Part shown: in pieces, positions 37,101 through 50,385 of the stretch
Position numbering within the stretch: the first letter of the stretch is position 1
Layout: every line of letters starts with the position of its first letter
From: Mesaphorura yosii
Lineage: Eukaryota > Arthropoda > Collembola > Poduromorpha > Tullbergiidae
NCBI GenBank assembly: GCA_009869945.1
Contig: WIXG01000051.1
Location: 248,001 to 312,000 of the forward strand
DNA length: 64,000 nucleotides
Direction: 5' to 3'
The notes under the pieces: generated by a model
What the model saw: the letters and a program-made list of their open reading frames with translations, nothing else
Database searches by the model: none
Told to the model about the DNA's origin: nothing
Program-made: the position numbers and the translations under genes

Positions 37101-40100
37101 GTTCTCAAAAGGTTTGTTTTATTTACTCTTCGTTGACTGGTCTTTTACGGATGCAGGAACCGTGGATATGTCAATGAGGGGTCATCTTGGAGTTTTTATG
37201 TCCACCGATGGAGCAGCAACCTGGAAGCAGATCTTGAAAGGAAACTACCTTTATTCGTTTGGGGATCATGGTGGCATAATCATGGCTGTTAATTTGTACA
37301 AACCCGGTGGCGCAACAAATGAACTACTTTACTCCATTGATGAAGGTGCATCCTGGAAAAGCTACGAATTCTACGAAGAGAAAATCAAAGTTCTGGGTAA
37401 GAATATGCCGAAAATTCAGACGCGGAACTTTTGCAACTGTAATGAATTATAATGTTGGAACAGGTTTAATGACTGAACCTGGTGAAAATTCAACCGTATT
37501 TACTATATTCGGTTCTTCATCGTCCAGCACAAATCACTCATGGATTTTGATTAAAGTAGACTTCAAGGGAGTCTTTGGTAAGCAGGAAATGATGCTGCCG
37601 CTACCGAGCGAAGAAATCATCTGTCATTTCACACACTTCCATTTCAATTTTCAGATCGCGTGTGTAATAAGGATGACTACAAAAGATGGTCACCCTGGAA
37701 TGACAAACCTGGCAGAGCGTGTTTAATGGGAAGAACGGACACGTATGAAAGAAAAATACCGAAGGTCAATTGTTACAATGGAATGAACTACGAAAGACTA
37801 GTTGAGAGCAAGAATTGCACCTGCAAAAGAATCGACTTTGAATGGTAAGCTATATCAGTTAAGGTATTTAAGTGCATATATTGTTTTGAGAATAATAACA
37901 TAACTTCTTGATTGGTTCCGAAATGTAGCGATTTCGGGTTCAGAGAAGATCCGAAAGACATCAACAAGTGCATCCGTGATACGACCGAAGAAAGTGAAGG
38001 AGTTAAACCGGAATGGTGCAAGCCTGGAGACCTATTTTACACGAGAACCCGGGGATACAGACGAGTTCCTGGTGATACTTGTTCTGGAGGACTAGAAGAC
38101 TTGTACCTTCCCAAGAATGTATCTTGCCCTGTAAAGTAAGTTGCTTGATGATGCCAATATTTCAATCATCTTAAAAATGTTGCTTTTAACCGATTTCGTA
38201 CTCAATTATTAGTTGGACCGAACCTGAATATGTGATTGTGGCTAAACGTGACGCAATTTTACGCATCGATCTGAGTGACTTCAATCGAGTCGAAACTTTG
38301 CCGCTGACCAGTGTGGGATCCATAGTCGCTCTGGATTTTGATAAAACTGAAAAAAGCTTGTACTGGTCAGATGTCAACAAGGACCATATCAGGGTAATTT
38401 AAGTAATTTGGCTAAAGTTAACTAGCGCGAATCGCTTTATTTGATTTTGATTTACCTTAATGAAAACTTTGAATTTTCAGAGACTTCGTTTGGATGGCAA
38501 AAGTGAGCCAGAAACTCTAATTTCGTACGGTTTAAAATCGGTTGAAGGGCTAGCTTTGTAAGTGAAAATTAGCATAATAGCATAAGATGTATGCTAAATA
38601 TCTAACTTTCTTTATCAGTGACTGGATTGCGAAGAACTTGTATTTTGCTGATTGCAACCTTCATAACTCAAAGATTGAGGTCGTCCGAACTGATGTTTCA
38701 ATTTGGGGAAGAATGAGAAAGAAAATTTTAGGCGCAGATCAGTTGGACAAACCCCGTGGAATAGCTGTACACCCAGAGAAAGGGTTAGAATCACTTACTG
38801 TTAAATTGTGGTCGGGTTCCAAGACAAATTTGATGGGGATACTATTTACTGGCAGGTACCTCTTTTGGACTGATTGGTCAGCTCAGTACCCATGCATAGG
38901 AAGATCCGGATTAGACGGAAGTAATCCGGAAAAGATAGTCACTAATGCTGGCCGTCCATCTCCTATTATCTACTGGCCCAACGGCATTGTTGTTGATACG
39001 AACAGCGATCGATTATACTGGGTCGACGCTCATTTGGATCATCTGGTCACCAGTGATTTGGATGGAAAGCATTTGCAATTCTACCTTAACAAGGATGTAA
39101 GTAGTGAAGTTGCAATGGTCGAAACTTTAGAATCTAATTTCACATCAAACATTGCTTCTCTTTCAGCCGAAAATGTCTCATCCGTTTGCAATTGCAATAC
39201 TGAACGACTATATCTACTGGGATGATTGGATCACGAAATCGATTTACATGGCTCGGAAAGATAACTTGAATTCAACCAAAATTATTACAGTCCAGGCTAA
39301 AATTGATAAACCAATGGACATGAAAGTAATGCATATATGGAAAGCAATAAGCACCGGATTATGAATTACGGACTCAATTTTTTACTTGTTTTGTGTTTTC
39401 AGGTGATCGGTTCGTCCTCTCAGATGGGGAAGAACCTTTGTGCTGGAAGTCCTTGTGAACATCTTTGTCTCTTCAAACCAAATACCACATCTTTGTGCGC
39501 TTGCCCTGACGGGCTCATACCTTCTGGGACAGGCTTGAATTCCAAATGTGTGTGTCCCGACGGCAAGTCCCCGAACAAACAAGGAGAGTGTGGTAAGTGA
39601 ACAGCAAAACTCAGCATTGTCATTCATTTAGATGCTGAGTATATTCTATTATCCTATCACCATTTTAGAGAGCACCTGTGCTCAGGAAGTAAGCTTTAAA
39701 TGCGCCGATAGCGGATTTTGTATTCCTGCAACATGGAGATGTGATGGTACAATTTACATTGGACTATCTCATTTTCATTCTTTTAATCAATTCTTTGCGT
39801 GCTCAGGAGATTCGGACTGTCCGGATGGTTCAGATGAGAACAATTGTGATAATCGAAAATGCAACTCGACCAATCAGTTCCAATGTGTGGCCGATGGTCG
39901 CTGCATCCCACACATTTGGCAATGCGACTTGTAAGCCGTCAAAATTAATACTACATAATTTTTGAATGCAATAGATAGTAATTGTTTTATTTTCAATTCA
40001 CAGGGATGAAGATTGTCCAGACGGAAGGTCAGTAAAGCAAGCGAGTTGAGATTGAGATGAGAGAATTTTATATTGATGTGCGCTTTATTACAGTGACGAA

Positions 40101-42038
40101 CGGAATTGCGAGGATTTGCATCCCAAATGCAAAGACATGGATCAATTTCAGTGTGCAAACAAAAGGTGCATTTTGAAAAAATGGGTTTGTGACGGTAAGA
40201 AAGGACGTTTGGTTGACTTTAATTTTATACTTCGAATTAGTGCAACTGCAACTAATTCGTTCGTAAATGCAACCCGTTTCAGGGGACGATGATTGTTTGG
40301 ATGGAATTCCGTCGGACGAAGTAGGCTGCAAAAATTCCACCACCACGTGTGGCCCAGATGAGTTCAAGTGTCCTGGAGAAGAAAGATGCATTTCAGAAGA
40401 TTGGAAGTGCGATGGTAAGACTTCAATTTATGCTGAACTTGGGCTCTCTACTATTCTCGTATGTTTTTTAACCACCTATTTCTTGATATGTTACAGGTGA
40501 CGTCGATTGCAAGGTAAGTGGCGGATCACCATAATTCATAATGAGTGATTTATGAAAGAATGATAAATCATGAATTTTATTTGTCTTGACAATTAGGACG
40601 GGTCGGATGAGAAAGATTGCTCCAACAGTACGTGTGCGAGTTGGAAGTTTCAGTGCAAGAGTGGAGAGTGTATAATGGCAAATTGGAGATGCGATGTAAG
40701 GAAATTCATATTGTAACATTTGCCTTGGCCAGTGATGTGTTTAATATTCATTGTATTTGTGACTTACGAATTAGGGTGACCCGGATTGCATCGATGGTTC
40801 AGATGAAGTCAATTGCACGTTCACATCTACAACTCCACCTCCAGTGATCGATCCGTTTCCTACTGGCAACTGCACTGGCGACCAAATGTTTGAATGCGAA
40901 GTTTCAAAGAAATGCATTCCACAGTTCTGGAAATGCGATGTAAGTTTTCTAGAAAAAATGCTTTTATATAATCTTTTGATTAATAGGTCATAATACTGTA
41001 ATCTGTAATCTTTGTGTTAATTTAATTAGGGCGTATGCGACTGCAGCGATGAGGACAATTGCGCAGATGAACAGGGTTGTGGTAAGTACAAATCTTTCAT
41101 GAACTTCCTACAACATACCACATACCATTATGTTTCATTGTATAGCACTAATTTAATTTAATTAGATGGTGGCAGCGTGACCCCCACAGTTGCTCCAAAA
41201 TCGACATGTCCTGACAAGAAATTCCGTTGCAATTCAGGTAGCATATTATTAAATGTGATATCAGTATGATATCCGTTCAGTAATTTAAAAGATAACCACA
41301 TTGACCACTTTACTACGTAACAGGAGACTGCATTGCTCGGCAAATGGTTTGCAATGCTGTTCCTGACTGTCCAGGAAAAGACGATGAAGCAATCTCAATC
41401 TGTGCTCATGTGGACGCTGGTTGTGGAGAAAATCAGACCCAGTGTGGTCCTTCTATGATTTGCATCCCAACAGATAAAGTTTGTGATGGGAACCAACGAG
41501 GTACGAGACTTGCGAATGTTAATGGTTATACTAGTTCGCTGATGGATTCTAGATTCAAAATCTGTATTTTATGTCTAGACTGTCCGAATAACTGGGACGA
41601 GGAAAAATCAACGTGTCAAGAAAATACTTGTAAGTTTCAACAGCAATACTCTTAGTGAAGCAGTACTAATCCACGGATTTTCACGTCACAGGGATTCCAA
41701 ATCCCGGCCAAATTATCATGAGTACAAAAGGTGCTTGGGGAATCGCCATTACAGCCATTGTGGTGATTGCTGTGTTGGCTGGCACTCTTGGCGTGTTTAT
41801 CGTCAGACACAGACGCCTACGACTCTCATTTTTCAACTTCGCAAGCTCGCACTATAGTACAAGTTCCGGTGCTGCAACTTTCCAACAGTCGACGGGTAAG
41901 TACCATTTAGCCTCGAGTCGAGAGGCCGAGGCGTGAATATCGATATGATTCTAATATGATGCGTTTGCCCAAGCAGAAGAATTGGACCAACCAATTGTTC
42001 GAGGCTTTTCGGATGATGAACCACTCCTGGTAGCGTAA
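34130..42038 (+). CDS. SORL1: SorLA (sortilin-related receptor), lacking fibronectin III domains
   Basis: Type I sorting receptor cycling between Golgi, endosome and surface. 32 exons keep phase and give about 1553 residues (human 2214). Exons run from 34130-34402 to 41977-42038, and two are tiny (40004-40027, 40497-40513). Order: signal peptide ([12 protein letters not shown]); propeptide with furin-like HKRS and RRKRD; VPS10 propeller with Asp-boxes ([24 protein letters not shown]), residues about 92-635; ten-cysteine module to 765; YWTD propeller (LYWSD, LFWTDW, LYWVD, IYWDDW) to 1038; EGF-like module; eight LDL-receptor A repeats to 1465; membrane segment [20 protein letters not shown]; 50-residue tail. 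The tail keeps FASSHY (retromer, FANSHY in human) and an acidic DDEPLLVA end (GGA adaptors, DDVPMVIA in human). The six FnIII domains of vertebrate SorLA are absent. The last LDLa repeat is degenerate. The exon 7 end is ambiguous (36401 or 36407). Confidence 0.94.
36408..36951. other. Long intron of SORL1 with repeat-like content
   Basis: At 544 bp this is one of the longest introns in a gene whose introns mostly run 50-150 bp. It has a GC-richer core (about 36520-36800) with small inverted repeats such as CTCCTGTAAACAGGAG and TGAGGTTAACACCTCA. That could be an old transposon remnant. No flanking target duplication was found. Confidence 0.3.
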
Positions 42039-44555
42039 CCATATTCATTTATTGAGTTTCATTATGGATCCTTAATAATTGTCTTCTATGATTATTAGTA
42101 ACTGCACCGTGAGCACCAGTCAAGTCATTGTAACATAGTTATCAGCACACACATCGCGACGTCAAACAATGTGATATCCATTACTATTTGAAATAGCTAC
42201 AGGAGTTGTTGATGGTTGGTTGAATTTCTGATTAATTAAACCACGAGTGTAAGTACAACTGAATTACTTATCCGTACAAATGAGGACAATATAGAAAGCA
42301 ACTCCGAATAATCTCCTACAATGTCAGGTAGTAAATGCTAATTTGAAAGGATGAAATGCGACTGATTTATGTTTCTTTTTATTTTATGTTAATTCGTTTT
42401 ATAATCGCATCAAGTCTAGTAGTCGCAACGGAAGTTTTATTGGCCAAGTTTGGAGTATAACTGATTAATTGTGATAAAACTCCAAGCCTTGCCAAATGTT
42501 GAAACCAAGTTAGTGAAGTGAAAGTTCACATGTTTTTATCCTAGGAAGTAGCTTAAGTCTCAGTATTTCCTTACATTTATTTACACACAAAGCACAACTA
42601 CTAAGTCTTAGCCAATGCTGTAATAGAATTTTGCCAAAAATGTACTACTAGAAATTAGTTGAGGCATTTGTGAAAGCATTTGTATTACATTTTTTGGCGC
42701 CGCGGCCAATTAAATTATATCTTTGAATGAATAAATTAAACATTTACATACTTTCTTGTGACATTAGCTTGAAGGAGGTTGAAGACTTTGGCATTGCTCT
42801 TTATGATTTTTGAAGTGCAATAATGCACAAGTTGGTGATGTCATTTTCCAGTGGACTACCAGCACATATGTGGTGCGTTAAACCTTGCATTGTTGCCTCG
42901 AGCTAGAAATACACATGGTATTCTTCAACATCACTGCACGCATTATGCTTTATGTAACTCACGCGCTTTTATTTAGCTACGCTTCATCTTCAGGTACTTT
43001 CTCACAATTTTCATGCACTTGTACTGTTGAACTTGAATTGTTGAATTCTACGAAGGGTTGAATATACCTGTGAATTGTAGCCTCCGTATTCAGCAGGTCC
43101 ATCGCCAAAGGAAAGAAGCTAGCAATATGAGACTCGTTGTTGGGTAACGAAGAACTTCTCTAAAACTCACACACAATATTATCTTGACTTTCATGCTGTT
43201 GCTGGATTCAATGCAATGGAATGGAAGGTGTTTTCATATAAAAATGTATTGTTTCATTGCGTAACATCGTCGTCCACATAATTATCCACTATCCACTGAG
43301 GTATTAGCAGATGAGTCCTCTTCTAAGGTTCTCAGGTATCTTAAACGGACACGCATTGTTGTTACGCTCTCGCGACTCGTACATGTCGCCGTTTGTTGTC
43401 AGTCGAAAACTGGTTCCACATCTGAACAGATCTCATCCAGCCATTCTCATTGTTCGCGCACAGCACAACATTCATCGAGAGCATTTTGCGAGGCTCAACT
43501 GCTGCACTTCGTTCTGTGCCTACATTGTTGCAATTCTCGTGTTATTTTGGAATGTGCGGTTGATTCGCGGCGTGTGGGGAAGGAAGAAGGTCATTGAGCT
43601 GAATCACTCCGCACTTTTTTGCAATAGCACCGCGACCGCATCACTGAACGACATAATAAGCACGCAAATACGAATCGAATTTCATACTTGCACTTTCAAT
43701 TACATTGCGATGTTGTGAGACTTGATGTTAGCAGTGTCTTGTATGTAACCTACAGCAAGAATCGACAGAAGTAAGTCATCGCAACTCTCTCGAGAAGTCA
43801 GTTTAGAAATTGCCCATTGAAAACTGAACAAGACAAACGTTCAACTGTCCAACATTGGACATTGCTGGAGACGTCGAAATTCTTTCTTCATTAGTCATCA
43901 CATCAGACAGCACGTTCGAGAAAACCTTAAACGACTCATATGTAGCTGAAAGTTTCTTCATTAACGTGAATTTAGAACAAAAGTGGCCTAATAACAAGAG
44001 GATAACGAAAGAGCATCAATCGAATCAATTGTGGTTACGTTCAAGAATCAGGAGCACGCAACACGGGAGAACATTTTCCACACGAGCCCAACTTCGTGTG
44101 TTGCGTACACATTGAGAAACCAACGCGTTGGCTTTGGCACCGGTTCTACTCCAACTTGTGAATCCGCGAGCCCGCATTCACTGATCAGTCTGCTTCAGGC
44201 ACTTGTGAGGGAACGACGTGCATCGCACAACATCGACCTGTTGGTATTCTCGGATATTCACTGATCAGCGTTTATCTCCTGTGAACCGTATCAGCAAATC
44301 AACAAACGAATCATTCGCATTTCAGCATTCAATATCAGCATCGTCATCCAGTACAAAGTGTGCTTGTGCCAAAGAAAGAGCGAAAGCGGCATTTTACAGA
44401 ATTATTACCTGAAACAATACTGTTTACTCGGACTGACACAGTTATTTAGCATCCCGAGCAATTACTTCATTGCACCCAGAAAGACCCATAAACTATACCC
44501 AAAATTGACTGTCGCCCTGTATTGCGCGAGGAGTTCAACACGCGAAGAATCCAAG
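42039..44555. other. SORL1 3' UTR then non-coding region
   Basis: No conserved gene is seen. A 135-codon ORF at 43311-43718 has no recognised motif. The right part (about 43800-44555) is richer in GC and could be promoter and 5' UTR for the candidate exon that follows. Confidence 0.4.
42730..42735 (+). terminator. Probable poly(A) signal of SORL1
   Basis: AATAAA lies 692 bp after the SORL1 stop. It is the first clear canonical hexamer I find, which implies a 3' UTR of about 0.7 kb. Confidence 0.4.
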
Positions 44556-44634
44556 ATGGGAAAAGTGAGACAACGCGGCGTCTGCGTCAGCGTCGGATTC
44601 GGAATGGCACCGTTCCTACTACTAACTTTGACAG
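44556..44634 (+). CDS. Candidate first coding exon with signal peptide (partial gene)
   Basis: An ATG in a good context (CCAAGATGG) opens 26 codons: a basic start (MGKVRQRGVC) and a hydrophobic core (APFLLLTLT). They end at a strong donor, ACAG|GTAGGT, in phase 1. Phase-1 introns after signal peptides are typical of immunoglobulin-type and other extracellular module genes. The Ig exon at position 965 also enters in phase 1, so this could be the start of a related gene whose remaining exons lie right of the window. No partner exon was found up to 64000. This is inference from exon form only. Confidence 0.4.
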
Positions 44635-45009
44635 GTAGGTTGAGACCTAATTTATTAATTACTCTTCAGTGCTGGAAAGTTGACAAACCGAATTGTCATC
44701 GCATATTTGCATATTTGGGACACGAAGCTATCATTCCGCATTTCGTAAATGACTCATTGATGACAACAGCCACATAAGTTAAGCATGCAAAATTCTGTCG
44801 ATAAACATGAGTTTCTCCACAACCTCGATTCGGCAAGGCACCGAAACCGATTATCCAAGTGAGTCAGTGCCAACTTTGCGAGTTATTCCGGGAAATAATT
44901 GATTATTGCAAATGGTGGAAGAGGAAAGGAACGGTTCAAGAGGATGAAATGCGTCATTCACTTGCAATCACTTCGCAATAGACGATGACAGTGGCAGTCC
45001 AGCAAGTCA

Positions 45010-45026
45010 ACCGTGGCAACCACGGT
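45010..45026. repeat. Small perfect hairpin, 7-bp stem
   Basis: ACCGTGG and CCACGGT flank a CAA loop. No function is evident. Confidence 0.5.
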
Positions 45027-48000
45027 AGCAAGTTAATAGTTGACATTTGAGGTTTCTCTTTCTTGAAGAACTTTGGAAAGGGCAAGGCAAAGTAAAGATT
45101 TTGCACGCAAACTTCTCCGTACAATGCAGTTTTGTCTCTCACTGGGAAATCTGGCTATGTTTGGCATTATCTGCGAGCGCAGTGAACTTTTCCATCATCT
45201 TTCGTAATAAAATTGTAATGAGGAAAGTTGCATCGATGTTATTGCATATTGTAATTTCTTTATTTACTGAAATTTATGTTTCATGATACATTAACCACGA
45301 GACGGGGACGAGATGGATGACGATCAGGATGAACTTGGATGGATGTTTTGCAATTGCTATAAAAAACTAAACTAATAAAATTGTACTACTGCCATTTAGT
45401 TTTACTCTCTTCGACGTGAGTTTGTGCAGTGACATGCTCGACTGGGCCGGGCAATCCGGGCACTGAGCCTGAAGACCTGATGAATTTTCCATCGACTTTA
45501 GCGTCCAGTGATTTTACGACTTCGCGTAACAAATTCGGGTTCCTTTTATTCGCCCATGAAATTCAATGTGCAAAAATCGCCAAAAGATTACAACAGCTTG
45601 CGGCCGACTGAGGCATCCGTATAATGGATTTTTGCGAAGAGGGGATTTTCTTGCCAATGGATGACTCAAACAAATTGCCAGGGAGGGTCGCTTTCGCAGT
45701 CGGTCATAATTTTTCCAGTGTTTGCAACATGCAAGCTTTCATCAATGAGTCATTGAATAACGATCCTTCGCTTCATTTCTCATAGTCTCGTACACTTCGC
45801 CGCATGCATCGCGTGAATGTGAATAGAATGTGGGAAGTGTAGACCGTTGCTGGAGTCGAGTTCTTATGTTTGTATACAATGTGCAAAAACTTTAGACCTT
45901 AGACCCTCTTTTCCAGTCTGCAGTTGCAATTCTTGCAAAAACATAAAAGAGAGGGAACGCATATTTGCCATTGCCATCTCTTCCATCGATCTTTTAGTGA
46001 ACTGAATCATGTTATCACCGGTGCTCGCCAGAATAGCGACTCCTTTTGCCATCATTATTGCCAAAATCTAACTACCACTTGCCGTACTCGCAGAACAAAG
46101 TACAGCCCATACTACACCTTTTCCTTGTACATGCGACATGCGAATACCTGGGAGAAGTAGCCACCAACGCATAAGCAGAGTACATCTCTAAATAATAAGC
46201 AGAAAGCGCTAAATCAAAAGGTAGGAGTCCAGGAGTATTATTTCGCGACTTGCCAACCTTCGTTTACTATGTTTTGTCAATGTGTATTACGTTCCACCTA
46301 CTAGAAATAGCGAATTCTGCTCGTTGCGCTGCGTGTGCACATCAAATTGATAAGTATAGCAAAAACCAATTTCGTTTCCATGGACTGAAGTTAGCAGACC
46401 TCATTTGCTTCAAGTAACTTAGTGCTACTACTGTTACTATTTTATCGTAATGTTCATGACGCAAGGTGTAAGATACGAGCCAGTGACCGTTCAATGCGAA
46501 AATCGATTGCTCGGTCTCAGAAAACAATAACAATGGCAATTCTATTTTGAGTCGTGAGTCGCAATTCTAGACGAATTAAATTTACCTGCGTCGCCATCAA
46601 TAAATATAAATAGTTCGCGTTAAACCTGCCTGCTCTCGCAAAGTAAACACAAGTTACTTATAGCAGGGGCCCGCAGAACAGACTCATGTTCTCAATTACT
46701 TCAGGAAATCGTGCTTAAAACTCATAATAAAATATTGCCCGCCGCGCTTAATGCGAAATGGAATGGCAACATGAATCCGAGAAGCACAGCAACGCTCCAT
46801 CAGAGCAGAGGATTTTGGTAGCATTAAACTCAAATGCAAAATACAACAGTACAAAATTGAGTTTGAGCACTTTTAATAAAAGCTCGGAGCGATTCGACGC
46901 GCAATTCGGTGATGGAGTTCAGTTTTACGACCCAAATTGCGTAATTGCATTTCTATTGTTTTAGAATTTTTAAAGAACATCGCCTCACAAAGCATCTCGA
47001 GCAGGAAGAGAAAAGCTTTTAAAATTTTATGCATTTGGAAAAGTGCATCCTTCGTACTATCAAAAGAGAGCCTGCCACCGGAACTAATGCTTTTCCTCTC
47101 GCGCAGCATCTTTGCGAACGAAGAAATTCCCGTATGCATATTTCGGAAGCTTCAGGAGACAAAAATTAATCTGTCCCATTAGACAAGGCAAATGCAGACA
47201 GAGCTTTATAACGTGTTTTGTACGTGCGAGCATGAGACTAAAATGCGAGAATACTTTTCCGACGTATTTCGTGATGAAGCGTATGACCAATATCTGGAAA
47301 CCATTCTCGTGTAATGGAAATGCACAATGCAGGGTACGGTTCGTTGGGCATGAAGAACCTTTTAATACAGAGTAATGACACTGTTTGCGCTCTTTTGGTT
47401 TGGAACTGAAAATGACGGAAGCGCCAGCAGGGTTTAAAATTTTAATTTTTACCTTTAAGAATGTGAACTCCACAATCACGAGATTCGAAAATGAAGCGTC
47501 TAAACTATGGAGAATCCTACTCATCAAGCGTCGTCATCAGAATTGCAGTTAGAATTCTGAAGTGTGCATTCATTTACTCAGTTCAAAGGTTTTAAAACCC
47601 AAAAACCATTGAATTTAGGAAATGTGACGACCTAGGCAAAGCCAGCACATCTTACTGAAGACGGCCACTAACGAGCATTCTTTCATTCACTGCTCAAGAA
47701 CCCGAAGAGCAGTGAGCTCTTTTGGAATCTCTCAACACTTTGTGCAATGCTGGAACTATAAAAATATTTATGTAATCACGTAACCTATTCAGAACTCTCG
47801 GGTTGAGGAAGGAAAAGGTACAGCACTGGCACAAATTACAAATTATTTCTTCAAGTGCTTCAACCCATGCAATGCAATGCAGCGTTGAGGTTACAGACTA
47901 GCAGGCAGAGCTCATTCATTTTCAAAGGAAAAGGATCAATTACAAAGACAACCCAAACTTATCACGGTTCGTTGAAGCCCATTTTTTCCTAGAGTGTAAT

Positions 48001-48881
48001 TTTTTGAAGAGAAATGTCTACAGCATTGCTCATTCATTACCGTAATATTTTCTGGAGAGAAATTAGTCAAACTCATCCTTAAATAGCATTGTGATGGTAC
48101 ATTGAATGATTTAAAGCCTTCCTTCCTTTCCTCACTTGAATCCAACCTGATTTTGAAAGGAAAATCGTACTTGTAAGTTGGGGCTGAGAGGAGACACGCT
48201 TCACATCAAAATAATTAAACGTGGACGAAGAAATGAAATGAATGTTCAAGTACTAAAGTATGAGGTACTTGTGAGCTGGAGTTTGCCCTTTTCCGTTGTC
48301 GATTCCCAAGACCCGGTAGAAATAACATTGGCATTCATTTCACGATGATGATCATGATGACAAGAAGAACGAGCACGTAAATTAAATTAATTGGAACCAG
48401 GTTGGTTGAACGCTGATGGCTTTCGGAATGCCGAGCCTACAGACTTAAATCCAGAGCTATGACATTGCCCTAGTCAAATGCTTATTCAGCAAGAACACGA
48501 ACTTCTATCACGTTCTTCAAGTAAGGCAGTGCGGTGCAGCGTGGCGTCTTTGCTCTGGTGTGACTGCCGCCAGCGATGGTCATTGTCATTGTCATTACCT
48601 TGCAAATTGAAGCACGGCACGTGCATTAGTGCACTTCCTGCGACTTGGAAATTAAAATGGAAGGCACATCCTGTCTATCTGTACGTGATCGCAGAGCTAC
48701 ACCGCAGCGGTGAAAACGAAATTTTGCTGGTGAGCTGAATAATGCGAGGCTCAAAGAGTGTGAGTCACTGGCATGAAATGAATGGCTGAATTGTCGGTAC
48801 TAACTACTAACACTAATACCCTTATCAGCTGAGTCATAAATTTATAGAAGTTAAAGTATTTTTCGTTCAAAGTGCCACAAC

Positions 48882-48893
48882 GTTGACGTCAAC
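48882..48893. promoter_or_regulatory. CRE-like palindrome
   Basis: GTTGACGTCAAC is a 12-bp palindrome containing the full TGACGTCA CREB/ATF core. Its regulatory role is inferred from the motif only. Confidence 0.3.
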
Positions 48894-50360
48894 AATGCTT
48901 GTGAGGTTTATTACCAGCATACAGGATTCCGTGCCCGCAACGGTGGCACCGGAGCCATTTGTATACTTACACACTTGGCACCATTTCACAGTTTTGACTC
49001 TCAATAAGAAATGCAAGACTCAGTGAAAGTTGTCCCATCGGAATGTATCACGAAGAGTGGAGTGTCATCTTCGATTGCCTTGACTCAATGGCGGCTTTAT
49101 GTACTCATAAGATTTCAGCTCCGGTCCAGCTTATTTCCTGAATTTGGTTCGAGTATTTAATCTTAGAGTGAATAAAATTGTGAAGTGACCGATAAACCGG
49201 CCTGCAAACTAGGCAGTTTCGACTTGTTTAATATGCTGTTTTTAACTGGGCACTTGTTATCACTTGGACGCTCGTTATCTGCTTTCCGTTTGTTACGCTG
49301 CCTGTCTGTCGCCTGAATAGGCCTTTAAAGTGGGATTACGTATATGTAAACAATGACAAAACTTTAAACTCGAAAGTCGAAGCAACACGGGATTAACTCA
49401 AGCGTCGGAACTTGGTTGGAGGTTGCGTCATGCCAAGAAAAATTCAGCAGGAAGCAATTAATTGAGGCGTGCTCGGCTCAGTCAGACAACTTGAACTTGC
49501 GGCCTTTAAATTAATGACCAGGCTTGAAAGCTGCGGGATACCAAAATATTGATCCTAGATTAAGTTTTCAAAATAAAGCTCCACGGTTTGAGTTTGCCTT
49601 CGCTGGCGACGGCTTCCATTAATTATGACCTGGTCTATGGGCTTATCAAACCGGACGCTACACAATACAGATGCGTCTTCATTGTGCGGTTGCGGACTTT
49701 TGGGCATAGAATTTCTCAGCCGTATATAATCCATGGACCAAGAAGTTCAGAAATTGTGAATTTTCATGGGAAATATGAACACATTGTCCGGTCCAGGGTT
49801 ATGAAAATGAAATGTTTACGGTTCACGAGAAAGATCTAATGCTCCACGGGCTAAATGATTCATGTAACATTCATGTTTATGTTCCCGTCCTGCTGCTCGT
49901 TCCCGTTCTGCATTAAAATATTTCCGTTGCACAGAGTCTTGAAGGCAATGACAAGATGGCAAATGTCCATGGGAATATCCAGTTCATGATAATAGAAGAG
50001 CCTAGAAAAGTCAACTTGTAAGAAGGCTAAAAGAGACAGCAGCATTTTTTATGTGTTGTCATCTCGGAGTATGGAAGCTGGGACCAAGAATTGGGAAATA
50101 GCACTTGTAACGCTGTTGGTGTAGTAGACAGTGCATTTTGGTGTCTATTATTTTTGTTTCGGGCAAGTAACTGGCAACATACACACAAATTAGATCTGGT
50201 TACAGATTTACTTCTGACAGCTGCTTTTGCCATGCTTTGGCAGCTTTGGTACTATAGTTTTGGCTGTTCACGGGTTTGGTTTTGTTTTCAGCCCTTTCTC
50301 AGTCTTGAACGCTCTTTTCGGGTTTGGGACAATTTGGTCTTGGACCTTGTTTCGAAAAAT

Positions 50361-50385
50361 GCGTAATTGCGTATTATTGCGTAAC
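50361..50385. promoter_or_regulatory. Triplet of GCGTAA/T-type bZIP half sites
   Basis: GCGTAAT, GCGTATT and a full ATTGCGTAAC (50376-50385) follow each other within 25 bp. The last matches RTTACRYAAY read on the other strand, the consensus for PAR-type bZIP factors (vertebrate HLF/TEF/E4BP4; insect Pdp1, vrille, giant). Confidence 0.3.

Noticed and set aside
43311-43718. 135-codon + strand ORF
   Set aside because: No recognised motif, no splice context, and no codon or conservation clue. It is likely a chance ORF in the desert.
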